A stretch of 45,512 bases of DNA from NCBI GenBank assembly GCA_016875715.1, contig VGOZ01000021.1, positions 1-45,512 of the forward strand, written 5' to 3'. This DNA comes from Chloroflexota bacterium (lineage in GTDB: Bacteria > Chloroflexota > UBA6077 > FW602-bin22). Positions 23,820 to 32,660 of the stretch are shown here, piece after piece (the first letter of the stretch is position 1; each line of letters opens with the position of its first letter). A model generated the notes under the pieces. That model was not told the DNA's origin and did not search any database. It was given only the letters and a program-made list of their open reading frames with translations. The translations under genes were made by a program, and so were the position numbers.

Positions 23820-25411
23820 GCTTTCGCCGAGGACTCGGCACGCGCCGCGAGCACCTCGGGTAGCCGTCGCTCCACTTCCGGACGCCTGACCTTGAGGGTG
23901 TGCGTACGCGGGAAGTCAGGATCGGGCCAGAGGGCGTGCCCGCGGATCTGTTGATGCGGTGCGAGCGCACGATTCGCCATGCGCACTGCCTCGGCCGACT
24001 TCGTCCCATCCTCCATCGCCAGAACCGCAAATACCTCCGGATCACCGGCTGGCGCGTCGCGCCCCAGCACGACGGCATCGGTCACTAGGCCAGTATCCCG
24101 CAGCGTCTGTTCGACATCCTCGGCGTGGACGTTCATCCCGTTTGCGAGAACGATCAGGTTCTTTTGGCGTCCCGTGTAGTAGAGATCGCCCGACGGGCTC
24201 AATCGACCCATGTCGCCGGTGTGGTACCAGCCGTCCTCGAATGCGGCCGCGGTGGCCGCCTCATCTTTCCAGTATCCCTTGAAGACGCTGGGGCCTTTGA
24301 TGAGGATCTCCCCCTCCGACGAGATTCTGACCTCAACGCAATCGACCACGCGCCCAATCGAGTCGAGGATGCGCCGCTCCAGCGAGTTGGCGGATACGAG
24401 CGGCGAGGCCTCGGTAAGGCCGTACCCCTGCACAACCTTAATGCCCATGTTCTCCCAGCGCTGGGCGAGCGCCGGGGGCAAGTACGCCCCACCGGAGACA
24501 AAGAACTCGAAGTGGCCGCCCAGCCTCTCGTGGATCTTCCGGAACAGCCGGGGGCGCAAGCCGAAGGGCAATCTCCTTGCCACGGCGTGGAGGATGTTCC
24601 AGGCCCGCTCCTTCCCCTGGCGCTTTACCTCCCGATCGATGCCATTCATGAATAGCTGGAGCAGTTGTGGCACGGCGGCCAGACACGTGTTCTTCTCCTC
24701 GGCCATCGTGTCGAAGATCACCTGCGGGCGAAGGGCGTCGATGTAGACCATCGATGCGCCGCCGATCATCGGCACGAGCAGGCCGATGACCTGCTCGAAG
24801 ATGTGACTCAACGGCAGGAGCGAGAGGAATCGGTATCGCGCCTCGATCGTGATGATCCGTGGCACGGCCTGAAGGTTCGACGCGACGTTGCCGTGCGTCA
24901 GGATCACGCCTTTCGGGTCGCCAGTTGTGCCCGACGTGTACATCAGGACGGCGATATCGTCGCCGGAGATCGCGGGAAGATCCGTCGCCGGAGCGTGCTT
25001 CGACGCCTCCTCAAGGATCGTGTCGAGGGTCAGGAACGGGGGATGCGACAGGGTCGCGGAGTCGCGCTGCGCCTGGCCGGCGATCACCAGTTTCGGTTCG
25101 GTGCGCGCCTCTATCCGCCCCAGGAAGGACTCGACGGCCCGCACGTCGAAGGGCACGACGATCGCGCCCACCAGCAACGTGCCGAAATAGCTGATTCCCC
25201 ATTCGGGGCGGTTCGGGCCCCAGATTACGACTTGATCGCCGCGGCCGACGCCGTGGGCGCGAAGCAGCGACGCAACCTGCAGCGATCGCTGCAGGACATC
25301 TGCATAGGTATAGTCGGTCCGACCCGCCTCGGTCCGGTAGGTCATACACCGGTTGGCTGCGAACGAAGTGCCAGATTGGTGGAGAAGACCGACGATCGAC
25401 CCGATGTCCAC
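23816..25411 (-). CDS. AMP-dependent acyl-CoA synthetase/ligase
   Basis: An adenylate-forming enzyme of about 531 aa that activates a carboxylic acid (probably a fatty acid) to acyl-AMP and acyl-CoA. Motifs: P-loop VLMYTSGTTGDPKGVILTHG, VVQGYGLTEASPLVS, GWYHTGDMGRLSPSGDLYYT, GRQKNLIVLANGMNVHAEDV and the late lysine in RTHTLKVRRP. LPLSHIFEQVIGL resembles long-chain acyl-CoA ligases. The GTG at 25411 has GTGAGG five bases upstream and lies 13 nt after the M24 gene stop; an ATG at 25432 overlapping that gene is an alternative. It shares an operon with the M24 homologue. Confidence 0.87.
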   Translation of the reverse strand: MDIGSIVGLLHQSGTSFAANRCMTYRTEAGRTDYTYADVLQRSLQVASLLRAHGVGRGDQVVIWGPNRPEWGISYFGTLLVGAIVVPFDVRAVESFLGRIEARTEPKLVIAGQAQRDSATLSHPPFLTLDTILEEASKHAPATDLPAISGDDIAVLMYTSGTTGDPKGVILTHGNVASNLQAVPRIITIEARYRFLSLLPLSHIFEQVIGLLVPMIGGASMVYIDALRPQVIFDTMAEEKNTCLAAVPQLLQLFMNGIDREVKRQGKERAWNILHAVARRLPFGLRPRLFRKIHERLGGHFEFFVSGGAYLPPALAQRWENMGIKVVQGYGLTEASPLVSANSLERRILDSIGRVVDCVEVRISSEGEILIKGPSVFKGYWKDEAATAAAFEDGWYHTGDMGRLSPSGDLYYTGRQKNLIVLANGMNVHAEDVEQTLRDTGLVTDAVVLGRDAPAGDPEVFAVLAMEDGTKSAEAVRMANRALAPHQQIRGHALWPDPDFPRTHTLKVRRPEVERRLPEVLAARAESSAKA

Positions 25412-25424
25412 GGTTACCTCACGA

Positions 25425-26570
25425 TCACGCATAGCGCCGCATGACATTCTGTTTGATGAGCACGTCCGGATAGTCATAGAGGGTGCCGCCGAGTTCGATG
25501 CGCTGCATAGGCCAGGTGCCGGTGCGCGTCAGGAACTCGATGCCTGCCTCGGACGCGATGATGGTGTCCTCCGACTTCGTCCCGGTGATCGAGGGGTTCC
25601 ATGCCGCGGCCTGCACAGGCGCGACGATGCCCGGCGAATCGAACGTCGCCGTGAACTCTCGGCCGCGGTAACCGGTCGGCCCGCCCTGGTGGTGGAGCGT
25701 CCACTCCTCTCCCCAGCCGAGATCCCCATACGCCCGCGTCAACTCGGCGAGGATTTCGGACCAGGCGCGACCGGGGGTCGTCGCCCGATTGACGATCGCG
25801 GCGAGTCGAGACACATCGCGCCAGCGCCTCCGCAGGTCGTCCGGCAGCGGGCGGAACGACACGAATCGGGTCAGCGAGATGCAGAGGCCCCAGAGCGAAC
25901 CGCCCAGTACGATCATCGCGTAGTCGCGCAATTTTCTGTGGGTCGGGATCGGGTGTCGATAGCGGCCGATCCGTTCGTCGGTTGCAACCAGGACGACGTT
26001 CGGCCTACCGCCGTGCGCTCGCACGCGGCGGGACAGGTCAGCCGCGATCTCCCATTCGTTCTGGCCGATCTGCACGTGCTGGCAGGTATCCAGCACCGCA
26101 CGGGTCATCATCGCGCCGGCGATCCTGTACCGATCGATCTCCTCGGGGAGGAGATGCGCGCGCAGAGCGTCGAAGTCGGGCGTTACCGGAGCGAGTTCGG
26201 CCCGACCGGTGTCGGAGACGATCTCGCCATGCCCGACGATATCTCGTGCGGCGGCGGCGACCGCCCCGGGTCGATACCAGTCAACGATCCGCCAGTCCCA
26301 CCGCTGCTGGCCTATCTCCTCATCGCGCATTCGGGGGGCTTCGATCCGATCGGTTAACACGACCTGATCGCGCGCCGTGACGAGAAGGCTCACCGCCCCG
26401 ATCTCGGAACCGGCCACGACGTGGTTGTCGTGGCCACCGGTGAGCCAGGCGAAGTTGTCCTGACGCGCCAGCAGAACGCCGGTGGCGCCCGAGTCCGAAA
26501 GATATTCGCGCACGCGCGCAAGCTTCCGATCGACTTCTGCCTGCGAGCCGACGCTGGCGCGCTCATTCAT
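25425..26570 (-). CDS. M24 (creatinase/Xaa-Pro peptidase-fold) protein lacking most metal ligands
   Basis: A 381-aa pita-bread-fold protein: an N-terminal creatinase-like domain (VLLARQDNFAWLTGG) and a C-terminal M24 domain. Active M24 peptidases bind two metals through Asp, Asp, His, Glu, Glu. Here the first two Asp positions read VLGGSLWG (Gly223/224) and CISLTRF (Ser232). The first Glu position reads AWNPS (Asn325). The histidine (LHHQGG, 293-294) and the last Glu (KSEDT, Glu334) remain. This suggests a metal-free activity like creatinase, or a non-peptidase. It is first of a two-gene operon with the acyl-CoA ligase, and divergent from a cupin gene with 55 nt between starts. Confidence 0.82.
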   Translation of the reverse strand: MNERASVGSQAEVDRKLARVREYLSDSGATGVLLARQDNFAWLTGGHDNHVVAGSEIGAVSLLVTARDQVVLTDRIEAPRMRDEEIGQQRWDWRIVDWYRPGAVAAAARDIVGHGEIVSDTGRAELAPVTPDFDALRAHLLPEEIDRYRIAGAMMTRAVLDTCQHVQIGQNEWEIAADLSRRVRAHGGRPNVVLVATDERIGRYRHPIPTHRKLRDYAMIVLGGSLWGLCISLTRFVSFRPLPDDLRRRWRDVSRLAAIVNRATTPGRAWSEILAELTRAYGDLGWGEEWTLHHQGGPTGYRGREFTATFDSPGIVAPVQAAAWNPSITGTKSEDTIIASEAGIEFLTRTGTWPMQRIELGGTLYDYPDVLIKQNVMRRYA

Positions 26571-26584
26571 CTGAAGCTGCCCCG

Positions 26585-26590
26585 TATAGT
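26585..26590 (+). promoter_or_regulatory. candidate -10 box for the cupin gene
   Basis: TATAGT in the 55-nt gap between the divergent M24-like and cupin genes, 35 nt before the cupin ATG and upstream of its GGGAGGT ribosome binding site. No clear -35 element is seen. Confidence 0.25.
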
Positions 26591-26625
26591 ACGCTACCGA
26601 GCCGAGCCAGGGAGGTCAGATCCCA

Positions 26626-27045
26626 ATGCCACCGCGCGTCTTCGACCACCGCGACGACCCGAGCGGGACGATAGTCGCCACGCCGCAAGTTCGCGCGCGG
26701 TTCCTGCGTCGCGAACCGGGCCAGGATCTCGGCGGGTTCCACAGCCACATCGAGTCCGGTGGCATCGAGACCTGGGTGATCGTCTCGGGCGCGGCGCAGT
26801 TTGAGTTTCGTGATGGCACGGTCATCGCGCGAGCTGGTCAGGCCGTGTTCGCATGGCCAGACGAACCTCACCGCGTGACGTGCTACGGCGATGAACCCGT
26901 CCAGTACTTCCTGACCGTCTCGCCGCATCGGGAACCAACCCACACCCACTTCGACGCGGAGGGGCACCAGTTGCCGCCACGACACAGCAATATGGTCCTC
27001 ACCTGGCACGGTGATCCGTCACCTGGTGTCGATGGCCGGCGATGA
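26626..27045 (+). CDS. small cupin-domain protein
   Basis: A 139-aa single-domain cupin. Motif 1 is GGFHSHIESGGIETWVIVSG with the HxH and Glu metal ligands. Motif 2 is AGQAVFAWPDEPHRVTCYG with the second histidine. Such proteins bind a divalent metal and act as isomerases, dioxygenases or sugar binders; no specific function can be assigned. The ATG follows GGGAGGTCAG. Its last 27 nt overlap, tail to tail, the broken cupin on the other strand. Confidence 0.8.
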   Translation: MPPRVFDHRDDPSGTIVATPQVRARFLRREPGQDLGGFHSHIESGGIETWVIVSGAAQFEFRDGTVIARAGQAVFAWPDEPHRVTCYGDEPVQYFLTVSPHREPTHTHFDAEGHQLPPRHSNMVLTWHGDPSPGVDGRR

Positions 27046-27360
27046 TCTCTTGATCTCGACGACAGAACTGCGATAGGTCTTCTCGCCGATGTTCGTGAGT
27101 CGATTGACGATGTTCCCTGCGCCGCGAACCGGGAGCCACGCGACCTGATCGTGGGTGGAGACGACCTCGCGGTAGTCCGAGGCCGCGAAGCGGATCGCCG
27201 CGGTCGAAGGCGATGAGGAAGGGAGCCATGGTCCCGATTGAGGTGCTTCTTCGGCGGTCTCTCGCCGGGTGCAACGTGGGGCACCCAGACGCGGACGCGC
27301 TCGGTCTCGAACGCGACCCGCCTGCCCACGCCCTCGCTCGGCGCCGTCGCAATGTCTCCC
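27019..27360 (-). pseudogene. frameshifted cupin-domain gene
   Basis: Minus-strand reading gives two halves of a cupin-like domain in different frames. The N-terminal half is VGRRVAFETERVRVWVPHVA-PGERPPKKH (to about 27235). The C-terminal half, ending at TGA 27019-27021, is AAIRFAASDYREVVSTHDQV, then AWLPVRGAGNIVNRLTNIG and EKTYRSSVVEIK. These match the usual order of ERVRVWEV...PGE.xPxH and GDVxWLP...N.G..xYRxxVVE. The junction lies near 27228-27235. No normal start is clear (GTG 27329 is possible). It is either a real pseudogene or an assembly error in one gene. Confidence 0.5.
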
Positions 27361-27376
27361 CTCCGCGCGCCAGCGA

Positions 27377-27382
27377 GTAGTC
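27377..27382 (+). promoter_or_regulatory. candidate -10 box of a leaderless SDR transcript
   Basis: TAGTCT ends 7 nt before the ATG at 27390, the spacing expected when transcription starts at the first base of the start codon. No ribosome binding site precedes this ATG, consistent with a leaderless mRNA. Confidence 0.25.
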
Positions 27383-27389
27383 TTCCGCT

Positions 27390-28178
27390 ATGGGCATTCT
27401 CGACCGGTTCCGGCTCGACGGCCGGATCGCGATTGTCACCGGGGCGAGTCGGGGGATCGGCGGAGGGATCGCGGTCGCCCTTGCCGAGGCGGGAGCCAGT
27501 GTGGTCCTGGTCGGCCGCGATGAGTCGACTCTGCGACAGCAGGCCGAGCGGATCGGACGGCTTGGCGCGGCCTCGCTCATCGTCGCGGCCGATATGAGCG
27601 ACATCACAGCCTGTCCGGAGGTCGTCGAGCGCGCAGTCGCCCGGTTCGGCTCCCTGGACATCCTGGTCAACGCGGCAGGGACCATCGTCCGGAAACCGAT
27701 CCTGGAGAGTACTCCGGACGATTTCGATCGCGTCATCGACTTGAATCTGCGCGCGGTTTACTTCATGTCGCAGGCTGCGGCGCGCGCGATGATCGCGGCG
27801 CGGCGCGCGGATGCGCTCCGGCCTCGGGCCAAGATCATCAACATCGCCAGCCTTACCAGTCAGATCGCCTACCAAAATATCGTCAGCTATGGAGGTTCGC
27901 GGACGGGAGTTCTGGGCCTCACTCGCGGCATGGCTGTGGAATGGCGCGAGCATATCGGGGTGAACGCGCTTGCCCCCGGCTACATCCGGACCGGACAGAC
28001 CGCGACACTGTTCGACGATCCAGACTGGGTAGTGCGCATTCTCTCGCGGATCCCGATGGGTCGGACCGGCGAGGTGGATGACGTGGTGGGGACGGCCGTA
28101 CTTTTCGCCTCATCGGCGTCGGACTACATCACCGGGCAGATCGTCTACCTGGACGGAGGATGGTTGGCGGCCGGGTGA
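27390..28178 (+). CDS. SDR family protein with catalytic Lys replaced by Arg
   Basis: A 262-aa classical SDR, similar to gluconate/polyol 5-dehydrogenases: IAIVTGASRGIGGGIAVALA, ILVNAAGTIVRKP, INIASLTSQI, LGLTRGMAVEW and ITGQIVYLDGGW. The active-site motif YxxxK reads YGGSR: Tyr167 is present but residue 171 is Arg (CGG at 27900-27902). In classical SDRs the lysine binds the nicotinamide ribose and lowers the tyrosine pKa, so activity may be changed or lost. The rest of the fold is intact. It overlaps the following transporter gene (GTGA) and forms an operon with it. Confidence 0.87.
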   Translation: MGILDRFRLDGRIAIVTGASRGIGGGIAVALAEAGASVVLVGRDESTLRQQAERIGRLGAASLIVAADMSDITACPEVVERAVARFGSLDILVNAAGTIVRKPILESTPDDFDRVIDLNLRAVYFMSQAAARAMIAARRADALRPRAKIINIASLTSQIAYQNIVSYGGSRTGVLGLTRGMAVEWREHIGVNALAPGYIRTGQTATLFDDPDWVVRILSRIPMGRTGEVDDVVGTAVLFASSASDYITGQIVYLDGGWLAAG

Positions 28179-29062
28179 TTCCGGCGGTGGCGGACGATCG
28201 ACTGGCGCTCCCGCTCATCCTCGCCGGGGCCACCATGCACGCGACCTGGAATCTCCTCATCCGGCGGGGCTCTCGACCGGAGATCTTCGCCTGGATGCTA
28301 GCGGTCGCGGCCGGCGTTCTGTACCTGCCGATCGGCGCGTGGCGTTACCTGGTCGCGGGTATTCCACCCGAAGGCGTGCCGTTCATCATCGCGACCGGGG
28401 TGATTCACGCGTGCTACTTCGCCTTCCTTGGGCGCGCGTACGCGTCCGGCGAGTACAGCCTGGTGTACCCGGTTGCCCGGGGCCTGGGACCGGCGCTGGT
28501 TCCGTTTCTGGCGGTCCCCTTCCTGGGCGAACGACTGTCCGCGCTCGGCGTCGCCGGCATCGTCGGAGTCGTCGTGGGCGTGTTCGGGGTCTCGATGGGT
28601 GGTTTCACTGGAGCGGCGCTGCAGGGCCTGAGACGAGCGTTCCGCGTTCCCGGGACGCGATACGCCCTGCTCACGGCGCTGACGATTGCGCTGTACTCAA
28701 CGGTGGATCGGGCCGGCGTGCGATCGGTCGATCCGGTTCTCTATGGGTGGCTGATCTTCGTCACCGCGCCGCTGATCTCGGCTCCTTACTTCCTCCGCGC
28801 TCACGGCGCCGCGATCCTCGCGACCGCGCAATTCGAACTCCGATCTGTCGTGCTCGCCGGGCTGATGGCGCCGCTGGCATACTTCATGGCGCTGATCGCG
28901 TTTCAGATGGGGCAGGTGAGCTATCTGGCCCCGGCGCGAGAGGCGGGCATCGGTATCGCCGCGGTGCTGGGCGCCCTGTTCCTCGGCGAAAGGCTTGGCC
29001 GCGGGCGCCTGTCAGGAATCGCACTTCTGACGCTGGGCATCGTCTTGATCGCCCTGGGCTGA
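28175..29062 (+). CDS. EamA/DMT-family transporter
   Basis: A 295-aa membrane protein with about ten hydrophobic segments in two EamA repeats. The first repeat starts LPLILAGATMHATWNLLIRR and the second about residue 150 (YALLTALTIALYSTVDRAG). VYPVARGLGPALVPFLAVPF-LGE and the repeated end of the second half (LAPAREAGIGIAAVLGALFL-GE) are typical of drug/metabolite exporters. The GTG at 28175 overlaps the SDR stop. The substrate is unknown, perhaps a product of the SDR pathway. Confidence 0.85.
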   Translation: MIPAVADDRLALPLILAGATMHATWNLLIRRGSRPEIFAWMLAVAAGVLYLPIGAWRYLVAGIPPEGVPFIIATGVIHACYFAFLGRAYASGEYSLVYPVARGLGPALVPFLAVPFLGERLSALGVAGIVGVVVGVFGVSMGGFTGAALQGLRRAFRVPGTRYALLTALTIALYSTVDRAGVRSVDPVLYGWLIFVTAPLISAPYFLRAHGAAILATAQFELRSVVLAGLMAPLAYFMALIAFQMGQVSYLAPAREAGIGIAAVLGALFLGERLGRGRLSGIALLTLGIVLIALG

Positions 29063-29069
29063 GCGGCCA

Positions 29070-30623
29070 ATGATGAAGTCGCCTCTCGCTCGCTTCGTCC
29101 AGCTGCCCGCGCTTTCCGCAATTGCGGGAGGTTCGCTCCTGGTGGTGGAGATCGCGGCCGCACGGGCACTCGCACCCGTAATGGGTGTCTCGCTCTACTC
29201 GTGGACTGCGATCATCGGGCTGGTCCTCACCGGACTGGCGATCGGCAGCTGGGTCGGCGGAGCCCTGTCCGATCGACATGCGCCGCGGACGCTCACCGTT
29301 GCACTGGCCTTGGGCGCGGGCGGAGCGATCCTCGCGCCGCTACTTATCGATCTGACTCCGGGCATCACCCTGGTGCCGAAGACAGATGTCATCGGCCGAA
29401 CGATGCTCATCAGCGCGGTCGTTCTGACGGTGCCAGCGCTGGCACTTGGCGCGGTTGTCCCTGCATTGGCGGCCCTCACCGTCGACGATGGAAGGGCGAG
29501 CGGTCGCTCGGTCGGGCTGATCTACGCTTCAGCGACCGCAGGCAATATCGTCGGCGTGTTCGCCACTGGATTCTTCCTGGTCGAGGCGCTCGGTTCTCGC
29601 GGCGCGATCGTGGCCGCGGGCGGCGTCCTGGCTGGCGGGGTCGTCCTTGTCGCAGCCCTGGATCGCTCGGCGAGGCGGTTGGCGATGGTCTCGTTGATCG
29701 GCATCGGCGCAGCAACGGGCCTGGGCGCACCGTCGATCCGCGGTCCGTGCACGTGGGAAAGCGCCTACTTCTGCCTTCAGTTCATCGAGGAGGAGTTGAT
29801 CGGCGGTCGAACCGCGCGCTCGGTGCGACTGGATCGCCTCGTGCACGGATCCGTCTATGTCGAGGATCCGACTTATCTCGATCCCGGCTATCTAAGGGTG
29901 ATGGCCGACCTGACCTCCACGTTCACCGAGCCAGGCACGCCGCTCCGGACGCTCCAGATCGGTGGCGGCAGTTACACGCTCGCGCGATACCTCGAGGCTT
30001 CGTACCCGGACGGGGTGATCGATGTCATCGAGATCGACCCCATGGTGACGCGTTTCGCCTCGGCATACCTGGGTCTGCGTAGGGAGACCCGGGTGCGGAG
30101 CTACAACGTCGATGGTCGCCAGTTCTTCCTCGATGGAGTAAACCTCCCGAAGTACGACGTCATCTACGGTGATGCGTTCAACGACCTGTCGATCCCCTAT
30201 CACCTGACCACGCGCGAGTTCGTCCAGACCGTCAGCGATGCGCTTTCGACGGACGGCATCTACATGGCGAATGTCATTGACCTGTACTGGAGCGGGCGGT
30301 TCCTTCGATCCTTCGTCGCGACCGTTCAGACGGTCTTTCCCCATGTCGCCGTGGCGATGGATCGGGGTGCGTGGGAATACATACGGCCCGATCAGGCCCC
30401 GCTCGAACTCGAGGATGATCGCCGCCGCACGTATGTGGTGGTTGCCTCGCACCACCGGCTCGACTTCGCCCGTCTGGGCCGCCTGAACAACGATCTCAAC
30501 CGGGTCGTTCCCGGGGAGATACTTTCGGCCTACCTGGCGGACGAGCGCACGGTAATCCTGACGGACGACCGGGCGCCGGTCGACCTACTCGTCTCGCCGC
30601 TGTTCCGCGCCCGGCCATTCTGA
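29070..30623 (+). CDS. membrane protein with spermidine synthase-like domain
   Basis: A 517-aa fusion: residues 1 to about 220 have roughly six hydrophobic helices (GGSLLVVEIAAARALAPVMG is typical of this fused family), and the C-terminal half is a spermidine synthase-like Rossmann methyltransferase fold. Visible motifs are LQIGGGSYTLARYL (cofactor loop), VIDVIEIDPMVTRFA and YDVIYGDAFNDLSIPYHLTT. True polyamine synthesis is uncertain; many membrane-fused members have unknown substrates. It starts at ATG 29070, 7 nt after the transporter. It overlaps the convergent HAD gene by 39 nt at the 3' ends. Confidence 0.85.
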   Translation: MMKSPLARFVQLPALSAIAGGSLLVVEIAAARALAPVMGVSLYSWTAIIGLVLTGLAIGSWVGGALSDRHAPRTLTVALALGAGGAILAPLLIDLTPGITLVPKTDVIGRTMLISAVVLTVPALALGAVVPALAALTVDDGRASGRSVGLIYASATAGNIVGVFATGFFLVEALGSRGAIVAAGGVLAGGVVLVAALDRSARRLAMVSLIGIGAATGLGAPSIRGPCTWESAYFCLQFIEEELIGGRTARSVRLDRLVHGSVYVEDPTYLDPGYLRVMADLTSTFTEPGTPLRTLQIGGGSYTLARYLEASYPDGVIDVIEIDPMVTRFASAYLGLRRETRVRSYNVDGRQFFLDGVNLPKYDVIYGDAFNDLSIPYHLTTREFVQTVSDALSTDGIYMANVIDLYWSGRFLRSFVATVQTVFPHVAVAMDRGAWEYIRPDQAPLELEDDRRRTYVVVASHHRLDFARLGRLNNDLNRVVPGEILSAYLADERTVILTDDRAPVDLLVSPLFRARPF

Positions 30624-31496
30624 ACGATCCGCGTACTGCCGAGTACCGTGGTCGAGGATGAAGCGCTCGATCGCGATCGCGGCGCCATCGTCGTCGACGT
30701 GTGGCACGACGAACCGCGCGCGCCGCTTCAGGTCGTCGCCCGCGTTTCCCATCGCGACCGCGAATCCACTCGCGCCGAGGAGCGGCGCGTCGTTGGGACC
30801 GTCCCCAAGTCCCATGACCTCGTCACGGCTCAAGCCAAGCGCCGCGATGAGGGCCGCTGTCGCCCTCCCCTTATCGACACCAAGATCGGTCACGTTGACG
30901 TAATCGAACTGGGCGTGCCCGGGCGGTGCAGCAGCCCAACCGAACCGAAGCCCCAGACCCAGACTCTCGAGTTCGTGCAATCGAGCGCGACCGGCCGCGG
31001 TGCCGTCGCCGATGACCTGCGCCTTGATGATGTCTCCATCCTCGGAGGAGAGAGCAAGGCGCCGCAGATCGGTTACTGTGGGCGCGACGCGGATCAGATG
31101 AGCGTGTTTGACCGACTCGGGGTGGAGGCGATCGACGTAGTGGCCCTCGGCGCGATAGATTTCGAGGCAGACTCCGTGCGAACGCGCGGCGTCGATCAAG
31201 GCTATCGCGGCGGCGACGCGCACCCCATGCCGAAGGAGCACCGTCCGATCGGCGGCGAGGACCAGAGCGCCATCGAAGCCAATCACCGGCCCGCTCACGC
31301 CGAGGTCCTGCCCGATCAGGTCGATCGAGTTGAGCGGTCGCCCCGAACACAGCGCCACCTGGACACCATGGCGTGCGGCGGCCCGGACGGCGCGCCCCAC
31401 GCGCTCCGTAGGGATCGTCCGACCGCGGCCGATCAACGTCCCATCGACATCGACCGCGATGAGCCGAATCGGCGCGAGCGGACCGAGTACCGTCAC
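30585..31496 (-). CDS. HAD-superfamily hydrolase, Cof type
   Basis: A 303-aa sugar or cofactor phosphatase of HAD class IIB: LIAVDVDGTLIGRG (nucleophile Asp), ALCSGRP (motif II), a large cap domain, then VDKGRATAALIAALGL and GLGDGPNDAPLLGASG (motif IV). Members dephosphorylate sugar phosphates, phosphomannose or pyridoxal phosphate. GTG start. Divergent from the alpha/beta hydrolase with 50 nt between starts; the 3' end overlaps the spermidine synthase-like gene. Confidence 0.87.
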   Translation of the reverse strand: MTVLGPLAPIRLIAVDVDGTLIGRGRTIPTERVGRAVRAAARHGVQVALCSGRPLNSIDLIGQDLGVSGPVIGFDGALVLAADRTVLLRHGVRVAAAIALIDAARSHGVCLEIYRAEGHYVDRLHPESVKHAHLIRVAPTVTDLRRLALSSEDGDIIKAQVIGDGTAAGRARLHELESLGLGLRFGWAAAPPGHAQFDYVNVTDLGVDKGRATAALIAALGLSRDEVMGLGDGPNDAPLLGASGFAVAMGNAGDDLKRRARFVVPHVDDDGAAIAIERFILDHGTRQYADRSEWPGAEQRRDE

Positions 31497-31546
31497 CGCG
31501 AGATTGTCGCCGATCTTCGTCGAGTCACCGCACGGAACTGTGACCG

Positions 31547-32659
31547 GTGATCCGAGCCGCCTGCACTCTGATCGTCGTCACGCTGATCGTGACGCTCGGC
31601 ACCCTGCCCGTGGTCCGCGCCTACGCGCTATCCGCCTTCATCCTGCCCGACCTGCTCTCACTGCCGTGGAGTCCCGCGGTGCTTGTTACCGGCGGCGGCA
31701 GCGTCGAATCTCTTCGTTTCTCTCGCGCCGACGCCGACCTGATTCTCCCGCGCGGCAATCAGCGGACCGGTGGTCTGGTAATCACCCTCGGCGTGCGGCC
31801 GCTCGACAAGCGTGATCCGGTCGTCTCGCGCTTCGTGACGGCCCTGGCGCGCGCGAACGTCGCGACGCTGATCGTGCAGTCCGATCGACTCCTCTCCGGC
31901 GCGATTGACCCCGATGAACCGCTCAATCTCGTCGAGGCATTCACCTTCCTACGCGCGCATCCGCGCGTCGATCCGGACCGGGTCGGGATCTTCGGTTTCT
32001 CGGCTGGTGGCTCCATCGCGGCGCTCGCGGCCGCCGATCCACGGATCGCGCAGGATGTGCGGGTTCTGGTTCTCATCGGAGCGTTCGCGGACGCGCGGAC
32101 GCTGGCGGCCGAGATTCAGAGCGGTGCGTCGCTCCAGGGCGATGGTTCGTGGCGACCGTGGCAGCCACACCCGCTGGCCCGCGAAGTGTTCCTGCTGGGG
32201 TTGGTGGAGGACGTGCAGGATCCGTACGACCGCGCCGAGTTGCGCCGATGGATAGAGGATCCCTCGTATCGGCCGACGCCGACCAGCCATCGTGCGCGGC
32301 TCACGCGGGACCTCCTGGATTCGCGCGATGCCGCCGAAACCCTGCGTCTGGTGCATGCCCTCAGCGCCGACGCCGGGGATCGCCTCGGGTCTATTTCGCC
32401 GGTGGAGGTGGGTGGGAGGATCCACGCCGCGACGATCCTCCTCGTGGATCGCTCCGATCCACTCGTGCCCGTGTCGCATACCGAGCGCCTTCGCGAAGCG
32501 CTGGACAATCAGTCGATCGCCCGGCACACTGCCTTCGATCTCTTCGAGCACGTCCAGCCGAATCGAGCTGTCCCGATCGGGATCTTGGCGCGGGACCTTG
32601 GTCTTCTCGTCGACGCCATGGCCGCTATGCTCTTGATCGTGGATCCGGCCGGGTTTTGA
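31547..32659 (+). CDS. alpha/beta hydrolase with N-terminal membrane segment
   Basis: A 370-aa serine hydrolase. Nucleophile elbow GFSAGGSIAALAA, probable acid in LLVDRSDPLVPVSH and histidine in DLFEHVQPNR. The N-terminal IRAACTLIVVTLIVTLGTLP is a signal or anchor helix, so the catalytic domain is probably outside the membrane. A second hydrophobic stretch ends the protein (LLVDAMAAMLLIV). The substrate is unknown. GTG start. It ends one base before the next gene, indicating an operon with the SirB1-like gene and nuoBCD. Confidence 0.82.
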   Translation: MIRAACTLIVVTLIVTLGTLPVVRAYALSAFILPDLLSLPWSPAVLVTGGGSVESLRFSRADADLILPRGNQRTGGLVITLGVRPLDKRDPVVSRFVTALARANVATLIVQSDRLLSGAIDPDEPLNLVEAFTFLRAHPRVDPDRVGIFGFSAGGSIAALAAADPRIAQDVRVLVLIGAFADARTLAAEIQSGASLQGDGSWRPWQPHPLAREVFLLGLVEDVQDPYDRAELRRWIEDPSYRPTPTSHRARLTRDLLDSRDAAETLRLVHALSADAGDRLGSISPVEVGGRIHAATILLVDRSDPLVPVSHTERLREALDNQSIARHTAFDLFEHVQPNRAVPIGILARDLGLLVDAMAAMLLIVDPAGF

Positions 32660-32660
32660 C

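Noticed and set aside
26999..27736. 245-aa minus-strand frame
   Set aside because: Mostly antisense to an SDR; only the part left of 27360 has cupin-like sequence, and that is in two other frames.
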